Part shown: one piece after another, positions 1 through 11,079 of the stretch | Layout of the letters: every line of letters begins with the position of its first letter | Numbering within the stretch: the first letter of the stretch is position 1 | Source: Vombatus ursinus | Taxonomy: Eukaryota; Chordata; Mammalia; Diprotodontia; Vombatidae | Reading direction: 5' to 3' | Assembly: GCF_900497805.2 (NCBI RefSeq) | Contig: NW_020946557.1 | Location: 3,400,833 to 3,464,832, forward strand | Length of the DNA stretch: 64,000 nucleotides | The notes under the pieces: model-generated | Seen by the model: the letters and a program-made list of their open reading frames with translations, nothing else | Told to the model about the DNA's origin: nothing | Database searches by the model: none | Translations under genes and position numbers: made by a program

Positions 1-38
1 GATATAAAACTGGGTGGAAACTAAGAGATCATCAAAGG

Positions 39-225
39 CAGAGGTTCTTAACCTAAGGATCATTAACTTTTAAAAATATATATTAATTACTATTTCAACA
101 TAATTGATTTCCTTTATGATCTTATGTATTTTATTTTTATACATTTAAAAACTATTCTGAGAAATCCGTAGATTTCACCAGACTACCAACAGGGTCCATG
201 ATACACAAAAAGTTTAAGAACACTG
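39..225 (+). mobile_element. hAT-like non-autonomous DNA transposon, family A
   Basis: Starts cagaggttcttaacct and ends in gtttaagaacactg, an imperfect terminal inverted repeat of the caggggttcttaacct type used by Charlie-like hAT elements. The interior (gatttcctttatgatc, aaactattctgagaa, agggtccatga) recurs in three other copies in this window at 25.6, 38.4 and 62.8 kb. It has no coding capacity. Flanking octamers atcaaagg and attcaaag are only partly alike, so the target duplication is decayed. The exact family name is not certain. Confidence 0.7.
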
Positions 226-237
226 ATTCAAAGCTTT

Positions 238-390
238 CTCCTCATTTTTTACATAAGAACGCTAAAGCCCAAGTAATCTAAATTACTTGCTAAGAGTTTC
301 ATAGTATTTAAGTGGTAGAAATGAGATTTGAACCTTGTTCTATGGCATCAAATACTAGATTTGTTCCACTGTATCTACTCTATTAAGAAG
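238..390 (-). repeat. MIR SINE, antisense remnant
   Basis: Antisense MIR-like order is visible: ctcattttttacata, aaagcccaagtaa, gtggtagaaatgagatttga. This corresponds to the usual 'cattttacagatgaggaaactgaggc ... ggatttgaacc' arrangement. It is heavily decayed, with no target duplication seen. Confidence 0.55.
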
Positions 391-1234
391 GACTTCCTTG
401 GCATTGGACTCTATGCTTCTCTGTGGTCCTTGAGAATATCCTGGAGCCCTGATCCAGTGTGTCAACAAAACCAAAACACCAAAAAATACTCATTTCATTC
501 CCATGTTTTGAGATTCCTGGAAAGGCAAAGTGTACTCCTTTATAGCTTCCTTCTGCATGAACATCCTTGGCTTTTTGGAATACCAGCTTTATTATGGTGG
601 TAGCAGCACCCTGGACAAAAATTGTGAAATAGGTGAAATCAGGTCTCTACTTTCACTAGCCTCTGTTTTTGTGCTTGTTCCCCCTCCTCCTTTTTCTACT
701 TTCTCTTCCTCTGCCCTCCTTACCATAGAGCATTGTTGTGTTGTCTGGATCTACTTCCATTCTCTATCAAAACCTTCATTCAAATCCTTCATTTCACATT
801 AAGGTATAAATGAATGATAATAGTTGAAAGTGTTACTTAACCACCTCAATTTTTTTTTGCCTTTTTCCAATCAAAGAATTTAAGCAGAATCACAGGTTTC
901 AATCTCAATAATGTACATGCTTACTGCAACTATCTAAGAAATAATAAGAATAGCAATAAAATTAGAAGAAAAAATTATAAAGAAGAAAAGAGATAAGAAA
1001 GGTACACAGAAATAAGCAAGACAGATTTGTTATTATTTTGACAAACTTAATGTAAACATTTTTTAAAACAAATCACAAATACTTTGGAGTTTATGGTTCT
1101 ATTATGCACATTTAAAATTTTTTTATTTAAATGTTTGCTTTTATCTATGATTAATAAGCTAGGAATTTTAAAATTCTAGTCTTATTCCTCCTTCCAAAAA
1201 CATACGAGTTTCAATTCTCAAGGCCCTGTCATCA
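391..1234. other. No gene or repeat recognised
   Basis: AT-rich sequence without a recognisable family. Two overlapping open frames (328-603 and 530-802, 90-91 codons) lie in or next to it. Their products look like random translation, with no motif, splice context or upstream signal that would support a gene. Confidence 0.5.
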
Positions 1235-1237
1235 TCA

Positions 1238-1420
1238 ATGTTGTTGTTTGTCCTTCATTCTAGAAGAGGACCATGACATCAGGAAGGTGATGCCATGACT
1301 TGCAAGTGAATTGGATTTAAGTGAGGCAAGGCTGTGCAAAGTCACCAGCCTCACTTTCTCCTCTGGAGCCATCAGAGTCCAGTGACCAGATATAGATCAG
1401 GATGACTGGAGATGACCCCT
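1238..1420 (-). repeat. RTE-tail repeat (SINE or LINE 3' end), antisense
   Basis: Read on the minus strand it ends in tgatgtcatggtcctcttct followed by a gaatgaaggacaaacaac-type tail. The same terminus is seen at 30.1 kb and, in shorter form, at the 3' end of the zinc-finger LINE near 56.35 kb. The body (ccagtggccagatat-like, gaggctggtgact-like) matches the 29,989-30,179 copy in the opposite orientation. It may be a SINE borrowing the LINE tail or simply a 5'-truncated LINE 3' UTR. Confidence 0.65.
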
Positions 1421-2205
1421 TCTCAAGGCCTTAGCCAATGAGTGGAAAAAAAAGGAGGAAGGGGGAGGGAGAGCAGAGGAGAAGTCCATAAGTAGTCCTG
1501 GTAGGTCCAAGTACCTCCAAAACAAAAACATCTTACTAATCAGGGCAACACTACAGGCTAGCTCAGTGGTCCCAAACTTAAATGTCATGTTGGCCATATT
1601 TCTGTCACTAATCTGTTTGCACTCCCACTATTTAAATCATTGCTTTTCTTCCCAAAAATTTATTAAAATAATTATGTTGTCTTTTAACCAAAAAGCTGTG
1701 TATATGACATAGGGGACTATATGTAGCACTAAGGCCCCATGGACAGTGAATTTATATAGTCAGCTGGAGGTCTGTCTGAAATAAAGATCAAGAAGTCCAC
1801 ATCTGTCTCCATATTCTGCATGTGACTTTAAGGATACAACTAGGAAGTTTCTGTTAGTACCTATCCTTAGCATCAGGGAAAATAATGGAATATTGGCAGC
1901 TTCTGCTATCCTTACGCAGGGGAATAGTGTAAACATTAATTATCCATTAATTATCGTCAGTGAAGCAGTGAGCCCTGGAGAGATAAGTGTTACAGTAACA
2001 CAAAGCAGAAAGGTAATGTCAGTAGTTACCCTCCCACCTGCTTAGAACCCCAGAGTAAATAGAAAATGAGGAATTTACAAAATTGTTATTCTGAAGCATA
2101 TACCTTTGGAGTTTTATATATAGGACCAGAGATTAAGAGATGTGTACCTTAGAGAAACTAATCTACTGTGGACTTTAGATGATTTAGAGGTCATCTATAG
2201 GACAA
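1421..2205. other. No gene or clear repeat
   Basis: Nothing recognisable beyond a short purine run near 1,445-1,480. The minus-strand frame at 1,397-1,597 partly translates the preceding repeat. Confidence 0.4.
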
Positions 2206-2395
2206 AACATGTTGCAGTAAAAAGATTCCCTGCCTCTGGACCTCGGTTCATATCCCACCTCTGATGTCTATTACCTGTCTGACCATGGGAAGGTCACTTA
2301 ACTTCCATGAGTTGCCTCATCTATGAAATGAACATCTTAGTCTAGATGACTTGTGAGGAGGTCACTTTTAGTTTTAGATCTATAATGTTATTATC
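2206..2395 (+). repeat. MIR SINE, sense
   Basis: MIR order on the plus strand: a tRNA-derived start, then ctgaccatgggaaggtcact, a cctcatctatgaaatga core, and the downstream 'ctagatgacttgtgagg' segment. It is a decayed but nearly full-length copy. Confidence 0.65.
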
Positions 2396-3039
2396 CTATT
2401 AATCAGTGAAGCAATTACTTACATTTTCACTAGGTACTAGTGAGACTGAGAGCAGGGCAGACGTGAAGGACAGTTTTAATGGGACATAAATAAACTACAC
2501 CAATCCGATTCAGCCTAGGTAGAAAATCTGAATCAATATATTTTAGGAGCCAGGTAGAAGAGTTCAGATGATTGGGGGTGGGGGTGGGGGAGTTGGACAG
2601 GGCCAAGTGGGCAGGTATAATGTGACTATTTAGAGGAGAAAAGATATATCCCAGAATTCAAAGAGGGAAATATTCTATGGCTCATTTGCTCAAATAAAGA
2701 ATATCTATATCCATAAACAGGTAAGCTGTATATATTTAATACATATTAAGAAGGGTGCTATTCCCCTACAGAGAAACTAGAAGATGTGTAATAAAATAAT
2801 ACTTGAACAGATAGTAGTTCTCAAGATAGAACACTTTTGTTATGGCATTGGGCATTCATGCAAAACAAATATTTATTTCAGATTATTTTGGAGTGGAGGA
2901 GGCATATGGAAAGAGTGAATGATCATTTTCAAATAACCTTTTCTTTTCTTTTTTTTCTCTATACTTTCTCTTTCTCTCTCTTCTTCACTCCTATAACTTC
3001 AAATTAAGATTCTATGATGCTCAACAAGCTACTCTTCCC

Positions 3040-3330
3040 TATCCTAAAACATTGTGGCTCCAAGAATTGTGCTGATTGGTCAAAGCCTCCTGGCTGTCAC
3101 AAAGTGCCTTAGGTTGATCACCTTTGTCACAGTAATTATACGGCTCTGTTGACCTGAGTGGGCATCATCACAAACATGATTTAATCTTTGCTTTGAGCTG
3201 AATAATCATCATGACAATTTTCTTAACAAGGCATATTTCATACATCCTCTGAAAAAGAATGAATAGACAGCTGAGATCTGAAGAGAACCTATATTGGGCC
3301 TTAAGATGATTCATTTCACCCTGTGACCTT
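3040..3330. promoter_or_regulatory. Repeat-free block, candidate conserved non-coding element
   Basis: No repeat family is recognised here. The block holds an inverted CCAAT-type motif (gattggtc), a TCF/LEF-like atcacctttg, several ATCA/ATTA homeodomain-like cores and low-ambiguity, non-repetitive sequence. This is suggestive only: conservation cannot be seen from one sequence. Confidence 0.25.
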
Positions 3331-4642
3331 ACCAGAAGTTTCTTTAAAAAAATAATAAAAGGATTAATTTTCTATTTTGAATACTTTCCTCTCTTTAAAA
3401 CTTCATACAAATATCATGCCACCATTTTGTTTGAGCTAAAAGCTGTGTCCCTATAGTAGCTGATGTGTGTATATCAGGGAATGACAGAATCATAGAATTA
3501 TAGGGGAAAAGCAGATCCACAGGCATCATTTGGCTGTCCTCTGAATTTCCAACAAGGACTATGCCTTAACAGAAGAGAAACAATTTCATTTTAAAAGGCT
3601 TCTCCAAAGAGTTCCACACACTATGCTCCCCCTTTTATAATCCAGGCTATAGTTGAGCTTTTTTGTCAGAATGAAAATATAATAAAAATTCCTTTATTTA
3701 AAGACTTTTCTTCAGTCTTCACAAGCTTTGTTCAGGAATTTCCAACATTCAGGGAAGGAGAAAAGATGCAAGCTTAATCTCCTAAACATTTCTGGGAAAT
3801 AGGAAGCTCTATAGATTTTCAAATAGAAAATCTCATTTTCTATCATTTTGTCACAACCTATCAGCCTAGATGTTTCCTATCTTTTGTTTTAGTTTGTAGC
3901 ACACCTTTCACTCAAGGTGTACCAACTGAGTAGATATTTTGAAGTAGAAAATCAGTCCCTTGGAAAAGTAGTTACAATATAATGGCAATAAAAGAACAAA
4001 GCATTCTCAGAGTCTTACCAAAATAGAGCTCAGAGTTGTCCTTTGTCAGTTCAATATTTGAAAATCACCTTCTTTGTTTATCCTTTGAAACTGAACAATA
4101 GAAGAACTGGTTAAGCAATGATTATTCGATTAAAAAAACAGTGAGAGAGGTTATGAAATTGAACAAATCTGTGGTACAGGGTGGATATTAAAATACTTTG
4201 TAATTTTAATTTTCATATTTACTTTTTATTTTCCCATTGCAGAACTAATGGCCTTTTCATAAAAGTACTCATTGACAAGAGCCAGAACATTGGCACTGAA
4301 TTGGACCTATGTATTGGTTATTTTCTTTGACATTTCATTCTCATGCATTTAAAATCCAGTGCTATCAGCCTTTTTCCTAATGCTCTTCTGAACTTTCAAG
4401 GATATGAAAAAAAACCTAATTTATGTTGTGCTAAACATTTAAGGAGTAAAGATGAATCAATAGTTCAGTGTGATTAAAGGGAAAAAGGAACATCAGTGAG
4501 CTTGCTAAGAACAGGACCCTAAAGGGTCTCTAATATAATGGTGTTTACTGCACCATAAGGACCAATGTTGGTACTAACTTATAAGGCATGTAGTTTTCCT
4601 GTCTTTTAAGAAATGGACACATATGAAAGCATAAAGTTGTAG
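3331..4642. other. No gene recognised
   Basis: AT-rich, mostly non-repetitive sequence. A short 'cagaatcatagaattatag' stretch near 3,485 resembles the edge of a MIR- or CR1-like remnant, but too little is left to assign. No open frame of interest was found. Confidence 0.4.
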
Positions 4643-4815
4643 GTAGTGTGATCCAGAGTAAACAGCACTGGCACTGGAATCAGAGGAACTGGCTTCATAT
4701 TCTGTTTCTTCTACTTAATATGTGTATGCCCACATTTGCCCTTTCTGGGCCTACTCTCCTTACCTATAAAATGAGCAGCTGGACTAGATAAGCTCTAAGG
4801 GATCTTCTTATGTTA
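4643..4815 (+). repeat. MIR SINE, sense
   Basis: Shows gatccagagtaaacagcact, then ggaatcagaggaactgg, ccctttctgggcctactctc and ctataaaatgagcagctgga, in the MIR order. The 3' 'ctctaagggatcttctta' also fits the MIR tail. Confidence 0.65.
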
Positions 4816-5035
4816 TTTGACTTCTGTTTTCATTTTACATATTGAGAGATCTTACTAGGAAAACACTAGGATTTTGTAGGATGTGTTCAAACAAAATTTA
4901 TCAATAAAGCTTTTCAAAAGAAAATGAAAAAGACCTTAAATAAATAGTACCTAATCTTTGAAAAATCAATTCTTCATTATGGATACTTCCAAAATAATTG
5001 ACTACTATAAAAGAGCAAAATGAGAAAAATCAATA

Positions 5036-5515
5036 AATGTTCTTTTTGTAGTGCAAAGAACAGGAAACTAAAAGGATGCCTATCAGTTGGAGAATGGCTA
5101 AGCAAATTCTAGTATACGAATAAAATAGAATATTATTGTGTCACAAATGATGAAACTGATAGTTTCAGAGAAAACTGGAGAGACTTATATGAACTGATGT
5201 AGAGTAAAAACAACATTTAAAAATAAAAACAAATTTAAAGGATTTGATTTTGCATTTAATCAATGCAATAGCAACCATAATTCCAGAGGACCAAATATGG
5301 AGCATGCTACCTAGTTCTTGACAGAGAAGTGATAGCCAAGAGATATAGAAAGAGACATACATTTTATATGTGGATAATATGGGGTTTTACCTTGTCTTGA
5401 CTATGCAGATTTGTTACTGTGGTTTTATTTTTCTTTTTTATTGTTGTTCAAATGGGGGAAGAGACAGGAGATAGGAGGGAGAGAAAATAAATGCTTGCTA
5501 ATTGAAAATTAATAC
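5036..5515 (+). mobile_element. L1 LINE, 5'-truncated ORF2 end plus 3' UTR
   Basis: Begins in the last part of L1 ORF2 ('...gcctatcagttggagaat', the PSI-EWL-K-WY region, followed by gaatattattgtgtcacaaa for EYYC-I-N). It runs through the 'agcatgctacctag' 3' UTR segment to a decayed end at 'aaataaatgcttgctaattg'. Coding is interrupted throughout. A second L1 3' end follows within 100 bases in the same orientation. Confidence 0.7.
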
Positions 5516-5599
5516 TTTTTCAATATCAAGAAAAATTCAAATGGGAATAAAGTGGGTAAGGTAGTGATACTAGGCCTATACATAAAAACCATTTAAAAA

Positions 5600-6455
5600 A
5601 GAGAAAAAGGACCCATATGTCCAAAAATGTTTATAACAGCTCTTCTGGTAGTTGTTGGCTCAACTGGCGATGGCTCAGGATGTAGCGGATGACTTCAGCA
5701 TCTTTGATGTTTGACCACGGCATTTGCTCTTCACGGCTATAGAAGCAAATTGTTCTCATCTGACCATTCTGCCAAGGGAAGTCTTCATACACTATGGGTA
5801 GACATCCCCCTAACTCATCGACATGTTTGAGGCCTGTCAGTGACCCTCAACCTGATTTAGCCTGTCTGCTGAGACTGTTTTGCCAAGATGTGGCCCCACC
5901 ACATGCTACAACTTCTTGGAATCACAGGTAAGAGTTGGGTGACAGGTGGACACCAAAGGTGGATGAGCAGCCCTGAAAAGGGTTTGGCAAGCCCTCACAC
6001 CAGAGAATGTAGTCCCCCCTGAACACCTTATGTACCCTTCTTCTTGTTAGTAGGAAAGTCCTGGATATTAAAGGGTTGCCTATCAGTTAGGGAATGGATA
6101 AATAAATTATGACAAAACTATCAAGCTGTAATACTATTATAGAATATTATCAGGCTGTAAGAAATGATGAAAAGTATGGTTTCAGTGAAACCTTGAAAAA
6201 CACATTAACTGATGCAAAATAAAATGAGCAGAGACCAATTTATACAATAACAGCAACACATTTATATAGCAAAGTAAACAATAAATAAAAATAACAATAG
6301 TTTATGTAACAAAAACAAGCAAATCTGAAAATCTCTGATCAACTCAATGATTAATCATGATTGGAGAGGAATGAGAATGAAGCATGCTACTCACACTGAC
6401 AGAGAAGTGTTTCACTCAGAATATAGATAGAAAGAAACAAAATTTAATTTTAAAT
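5600..6455 (+). mobile_element. L1 LINE 3' end, split by an RTE-tail element
   Basis: The left part (5,600-5,651) reads ggacccatatgtccaaaaat and gtttataacagctctt, the L1 ORF2 'MFIAALF' region. The element resumes at about 6,045 with ttaaagggttgcctatcagt and continues to the 'gaagcatgctactcac' 3' UTR segment. The two parts join correctly in the L1 consensus order, so the intervening 390 bases are a later insertion. Confidence 0.7.
5652..6042 (-). repeat. RTE-associated repeat inserted in L1, antisense
   Basis: Interrupts the L1 between its MFIAALF and CPI-EW regions. On the minus strand it carries gaagtcatccgctacatcct and gccatcgcc, which I remember as the segment upstream of the 'catcctgatc...ccagatgg' body present at 1.3 and 30.0 kb. 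It is therefore probably the 5' portion of the same family. Possible target duplication: cttctggtagt on the left, cttcttgttagt on the right. Confidence 0.5.
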
Positions 6456-6629
6456 AATAATAAAAAGATATAAGGTGGTATAGTGCACAAAGCTAAAAGA
6501 TTAGAAATACTTCTTTCCTGTCACATAGAGATCATTTTTCTTTTACTTAGACCTGTAAATTTATCAATGTAGGGCTCTTCCAAGAAGGAATACCCTCAAC
6601 CATGCAAATCCAAACCTTCTCTGCAACTT

Positions 6630-6775
6630 ACAGCCTTAGAGAGTACTCTGGGACACTGAAAGGTCAAGTAACTTCTTCAGGGTCACACAACCAATGTGGA
6701 ACAGAGACAAGACTGGATACCAGATCTTCCTCACCCTGAGGCCAGCTCTATGTCCACTGTTCTCTATATACTACA
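6630..6775 (-). repeat. MIR SINE, antisense remnant
   Basis: Contains gaaaggtcaagtaacttc, agggtcacacaaccaatg and gataccagatcttcctca, the antisense MIR core with the internal promoter side at the right edge. Confidence 0.6.
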
Positions 6776-6789
6776 TAAGAAAGGAAGGA

Positions 6790-8149
6790 ATTTGAAAGAA
6801 TTGAGGTTCAAGACAATGTCTTGAAGCTGCTCCAAATAGACGCTTTTATTTCTCTCCTCCTCACATCTATTTATTTGCATGAGAGACCAAAAAGAATTTC
6901 AAAGAATACCTGGGGGCAAAGGGGTGGGGAGGTGAAAGGATATGAACTCAAATATAGGCAGCCTTTGGTGGTCCGTTGGAAGGTTAGCCCATAGAATGAT
7001 GCTGAATAAGTGAAGTTTCAAAATTAGACATTAAGCAAGAATAACAAGGACTTTCTAATGCTAAGTCAGACACAAGCTTCAGACAGAGACACTGCTCTTG
7101 ATGACTAGCAAGTTGATGTTATTTTTTTTAAAAATAGATTTAATACTTAAAGACATTGGGGGCAGAGGGGTGGGGTGGGGCCATGGGTCAGGGATGCTTA
7201 GAGGATGCAAAACTCATTTTTTGAAGAAGATAATCCTATCAAAGCCAAGACTCTAAGGAGCAAAAGACTATCCTTATAGGGCAAGGAAAACAGCTAAAGT
7301 TTATTTCCTAATCTGATACCTAAAGAGCTTGCTTCTTTAAAAGAACTGAAGCCAGCCTCTGACTTCTAAGCTAAAAGAGAAAAGAGGTTACACATTAGCC
7401 AGTGAAGCTAGAAGCTGGAAATAGGGAGAAGCTCTACAACCTCATGCCTAGTAAACACATCTGATAGTGTTCACCATCAACTATGGAACCAACAAAGTAC
7501 TGCCAAGCAGTAGCCAGACAGGATCAGCATGGAGTAACATGTTACAGAGAATATGAGTTCTATCCAAATGCCTAGTCCAGACTACATGCCACATTACCTT
7601 GGATGAGAAGGGAACAGTACAATATCACCAGGACACATTGGTGGTCCTCCTATACCCAAGGTATGAGTCAACCACCTACATGGGTGCCCAGGACAAATGT
7701 ATTTGCTGTCTTTGTTCCTTTCCAATGCATGTTCCTGGACACAGATGCTCTATACAAGTATGTGCTTCAATATGTATACCCCAACCACGTCTTCCAAATG
7801 TGTGTTTTTCCACGTGCTTCCTAGGGATATCCACTCTTCCAAATGGTGATGTGTCTATTTATGGGAGATCATGCACCAGTTTTACAGGAGCAATGTTTTA
7901 CTTCTATTTTCTTGACATGATACATCATAAAATGCCTTGCTTTGAATTAATTGTATGCGCTGGCTGAATAGCAAAAGTATGCACATCCAAAGAGGGCTTG
8001 TACACTACAGTTTTTATACAAATGAAGACCCATAGGGCACCTTTAATCACATGGGACAGGAGGGGGAGGAATGAAAAAGGATCACCCTGGTAAAACAAAT
8101 TTAGGGATAAACTTGTGTCTTGAAAATTATGAGATTGGAAGCTACTGAC
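6790..8149. other. Unassigned region with a 122-codon open frame
   Basis: No repeat family is recognised over 6.8-8.1 kb apart from short G-rich patches near 6,915 and 7,160. The longest open frame not made of known repeat runs from 7,599 to 7,967 (+). Its product is rich in Cys, Tyr and Phe without domain, signal peptide or family resemblance. A second frame (7,603-7,824) overlaps it. I do not regard either as a gene. Confidence 0.35.
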
Positions 8150-8160
8150 AAATCAGTATT

Positions 8161-8326
8161 TTTTTTTTTTACATTTTTTTTTCTTTTTTAGGCAATTGAG
8201 GTTAAGTGACTTGCCCGGGGTAACACAGCTAGTAAGTGTCAAGTGTTTGGTCTGAGGCTGGATTTGAACTCAGGTCCTCCTGACTTCAGGGCCGGTGCTC
8301 TATCCACTGTGTCACCTAGCTGCCCC
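8161..8326 (-). mobile_element. Marsupial tRNA SINE (short WSINE/MAR1 form), antisense
   Basis: Complete copy: a T-rich tail at left, then ggcaattgaggttaagtgac, acacagctagtaagtgtcaa, gatttgaactcaggtcctcc (B-box side) and the head gtgtcacctagctgcccc at right. It is bounded by a perfect direct repeat aaatcagtatttt (8,150 onward and 8,327 onward), the target-site duplication of L1-type retroposition. The low internal decay makes it one of the younger insertions. Confidence 0.92.
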
Positions 8327-8339
8327 AAATCAGTATTTT

Positions 8340-8950
8340 TTTAACTAAATGAATGATTGAGAATGCTTTGACTCCTCCTTGATATGGTGACTGAGGGAAC
8401 TATGTCTTATGAGACTCCCTCTGAAACTGGAATACAGGATTTAAGAATGCAAAGATGAAGAATCAGAATGTTTGTCCAGGCAAATAATTATAGCATGAAA
8501 GCAGATTCCATCCGAAAAGAGTCAAGGTATGAATCAAGTCCTGAGGCTACGTGATATGCAGAGAAGAGAGGAAACTGGGAGGAAAGACTCAGTTTAGGAA
8601 TCACACCAATGCTTATGCTGGGAGAAAAGTTATGTCTTGATCGTGCTAAGAGGAAAATGACTTTCACGGGAGTTGGCAGGGGCAAGAAAGAAGGCAAGGA
8701 GAGAAAATTGTCTGCTTCCAAACAATGTTTGCAAGGAAAGATAGTTAATGTACGGAAAGCCTTTGCCTATCTTCTGATATTTCATTTCTATTTCAAAGAA
8801 AACATGTTCAATAAATCTTGATTTCTTTTTCAATCAGCACAGTTAATCTAATCCAATTTTCTGGCTGTCTGATTCAGATCTCATTTGAAGTTTAGTAACA
8901 AAATATCATGAGAAATTTGAAAAGCTAACTTGAATTCAGTTCAAACATTC
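8340..8950. other. No gene recognised
   Basis: Non-repetitive sequence with overlapping open frames on both strands (8,488-8,833, 67-77 codons) that carry no recognisable features. An AATAAA lies near 8,810, but there is nothing upstream that looks like an exon. Confidence 0.4.
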
Positions 8951-8954
8951 CAAT

Positions 8955-9225
8955 GTAGAAGGCCCTGTGGTTATAAAGATAGAAACCAACACTGTTATAC
9001 CACTTTCAATGAACTAAATGGGGAGGAATGACACAAGGACACTATAACTACAAGTTGGAAAATGATTAAGTGTACAGAAAAAAGGTTAAAAAGAGTGGCA
9101 TGGGAGATCCAAGGAGGAAGGAATCATTTATCATCACAAAATATTCTATCAGGGAAGGCTTCATGGAGGAGTTGAAAAACAAGGATTTCCTAGGAAGAGA
9201 TGGATCCTTTGATAATGGATCTAGC
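8955..9225 (-). mobile_element. L2 LINE remnant, antisense
   Basis: Weak match to the antisense L2 3' region, best seen at atcagggaaggcttcatgga and ggaggagttgaaaaac. The rest is heavily decayed. Confidence 0.4.
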
Positions 9226-9234
9226 GTGTAAAAA

Positions 9235-9345
9235 ATTTCAAAGGCAGTGAGGAAATTGAGGCTCAGGAAAGTTTAGTGACTTGTCCAAAAGGTTATATTT
9301 AGTTAGTAGTAAATGTCAGAAGCAGCTCTTCTGTAGTGGGAAAAG
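9235..9345 (-). repeat. MIR SINE fragment, antisense
   Basis: gtgaggaaattgaggctcag, gtttagtgacttgtccaaaa and tagttagtagtaaatgtc follow the antisense MIR core. Confidence 0.55.
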
Positions 9346-9689
9346 CCATCCTGCTCACAATGTTACCTCACCATGATTCATATATTAATAGACTTAACAT
9401 TTTCACATTAATAGTCTTAACACAAACACTTTTAGTCCCAAAGGAAGTATAGTGGGTCCTTATCATACACTGACATTAATATCAAGAGTAGAACTAAAAA
9501 AACAGTGGGTGATTTTTTAAAGATCTAACACGAACCTGAGTATTACATTATCTGCCGTGACCTTATGTGAATTCTTTGAATCTATGTCGACTCTAACCAA
9601 ACTCATAGAGTACCTTGAACCCACTGGAGAGGACCTGCCCCATAATTTGGGAAGGATATGCCTGGAGTGTTAATTATATACGGAGACTT

Positions 9690-9905
9690 AGAGATAATGT
9701 GGCATAGTAAAAAAAAAAAAAATTGGATTAGGAGTTTGAGGACATGGGTTCCACAGGGGACAAATCCCACCTCTCTCTTTTACTCTCTTTGTACTTTTTG
9801 GACAAGTCCTTAACCTCTCTGAGCATCAATTTTCTCATCTATAAGACATTAGAGTTGGACTGGATGGCCTCCACTGACCCTCCTGATTATAATACTATGA
9901 TCTTG
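9690..9905 (+). repeat. MIR SINE, sense
   Basis: Starts gtggcatagtaaaa with an A-run of 14, then aggagtttgaggacatgg, gtccttaacctctctgag, ttttctcatctataagaca and gactggatggcctccactga. This is an almost full MIR order. The 60-codon frame from 9,744 is only its translation. Confidence 0.7.
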
Positions 9906-10229
9906 ATACCCTCTGACATAACTTGAAAGGAACTGAGGACCCTACAATCAAAATATTCACCTGAGGATCTATGCTCCTGTCTCTGACCAACTTTTCACCA
10001 AAGCATACTATTTGGTAAGATCAAAAGGTCTATGGTAGCAATCAAAAAGGGAATTCGATTGGCAATAAAAACTATCCCAAATATCTCTATCAAGAAAACT
10101 AGCTTCATAAAATGTACAGTAGAAGGAAGTTGGTTGAGAAAATATCACAATGTGATATTGGAAGAAATACTGGAAGAAATACTGTGGATTCTACAAAGAG
10201 GCATAATAAGGTTGTTAAAATTATACATA

Positions 10230-10450
10230 AAGAACAAGAACTCAAGTAGGGCTCAATTGAATCAACCTAAATGTAGCTAATTAACATTTTGGCTACCATA
10301 AGCTGCTTTTCTTTAAAGCAATTAATTGGAGCCCTGCAGGGCTTAATATGGTTGAAATAACCAGAGGAGCAGTATAACAAGCTGGTTATTTTCATCATTT
10401 AAATAACTGAATTGACTTGACCACAGGGGGATCCAACTGATGACTTGGTG
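10230..10450. promoter_or_regulatory. Candidate conserved non-coding element
   Basis: Repeat-free block with clustered homeodomain-type cores (gtagctaattaacatt, agcaattaattgga), a PstI-like palindrome cctgcagg and a trinucleotide-poor, complex composition typical of vertebrate enhancers. There is no coding potential. Function is inferred from texture alone. Confidence 0.3.
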
Positions 10451-10689
10451 ATCAACACGCAGACTGTATAGTTTGCTATGAAAACTCTGCTGAAATGAAG
10501 AGCCCTCCTCTGTTGTTAATGGGAAGATGGAGATGAGTCCTTTGATGATAAAGACAAGTGAAGAAACTAGAATAATTGTGAGTGAAATTGATGATGGTGG
10601 GCAGAGAGTAAAAGGCCATTTTGTATTATTGGAAGTGCATGGAAAAGAAACACTGAGCTATAATAATAACTCCTCTTCACATAGGTTTC

Positions 10690-10850
10690 CAATGAATGAA
10701 TGAATGAAAAAAATGTTTATAAAGCACATACTATGTGCCAGACACTGTGCTAAATGCTGGGGGGGGGGGGGGGGGGGGAGAAAAAAAAGAAACCAACAGT
10801 CCTTGCCATCAAGGAACTCATATTCTAACACGGGAAGACAACACATATAG
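10690..10850 (-). mobile_element. L2 LINE 3' end, antisense, carrying a G20 tract
   Basis: Antisense L2 terminus: repeated gaat units, then atgtttataaagcacatact, atgtgccagacactgtgcta, a run of 20 G at 10,759-10,778, then ccttgccatcaaggaactca. The G-run has replaced the usual 'gctggggatacaaa' segment. Confidence 0.75.
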
Positions 10851-10914
10851 AAGAATGGTACTCAGGGAGGAGTGTTTTGGACAAGGAAATCAGACTGAAT
10901 GGTATTAGACTCAT

Positions 10915-11060
10915 AGTAGTATGTTTTATTATCCCCATCATATGGATGTTGAAACTGAGGCATAGAGAATTTAGGTGACTTGTTGAAGGTCACAGAAACA
11001 AGTATAGGAGCCCCCTTCTCATGATTTCGAGTCTAAGTGCTCTCCCCCTTTTTTATATTT
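10915..11060 (-). repeat. MIR SINE, antisense
   Basis: ttattatccccatcatatgg, gaaactgaggcatagagaat and gacttgttgaaggtcacag mark the antisense MIR, ending near the T-rich run at 11,050. Confidence 0.6.
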
Positions 11061-11079
11061 TCATAGTTATTCCTTTTGG

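Noticed and set aside
8600-8830. Possible 3' exon with AATAAA near 8,810
   Set aside because: No splice acceptor, conserved frame or paired exon recognised; a lone hexamer in AT-rich DNA is uninformative.
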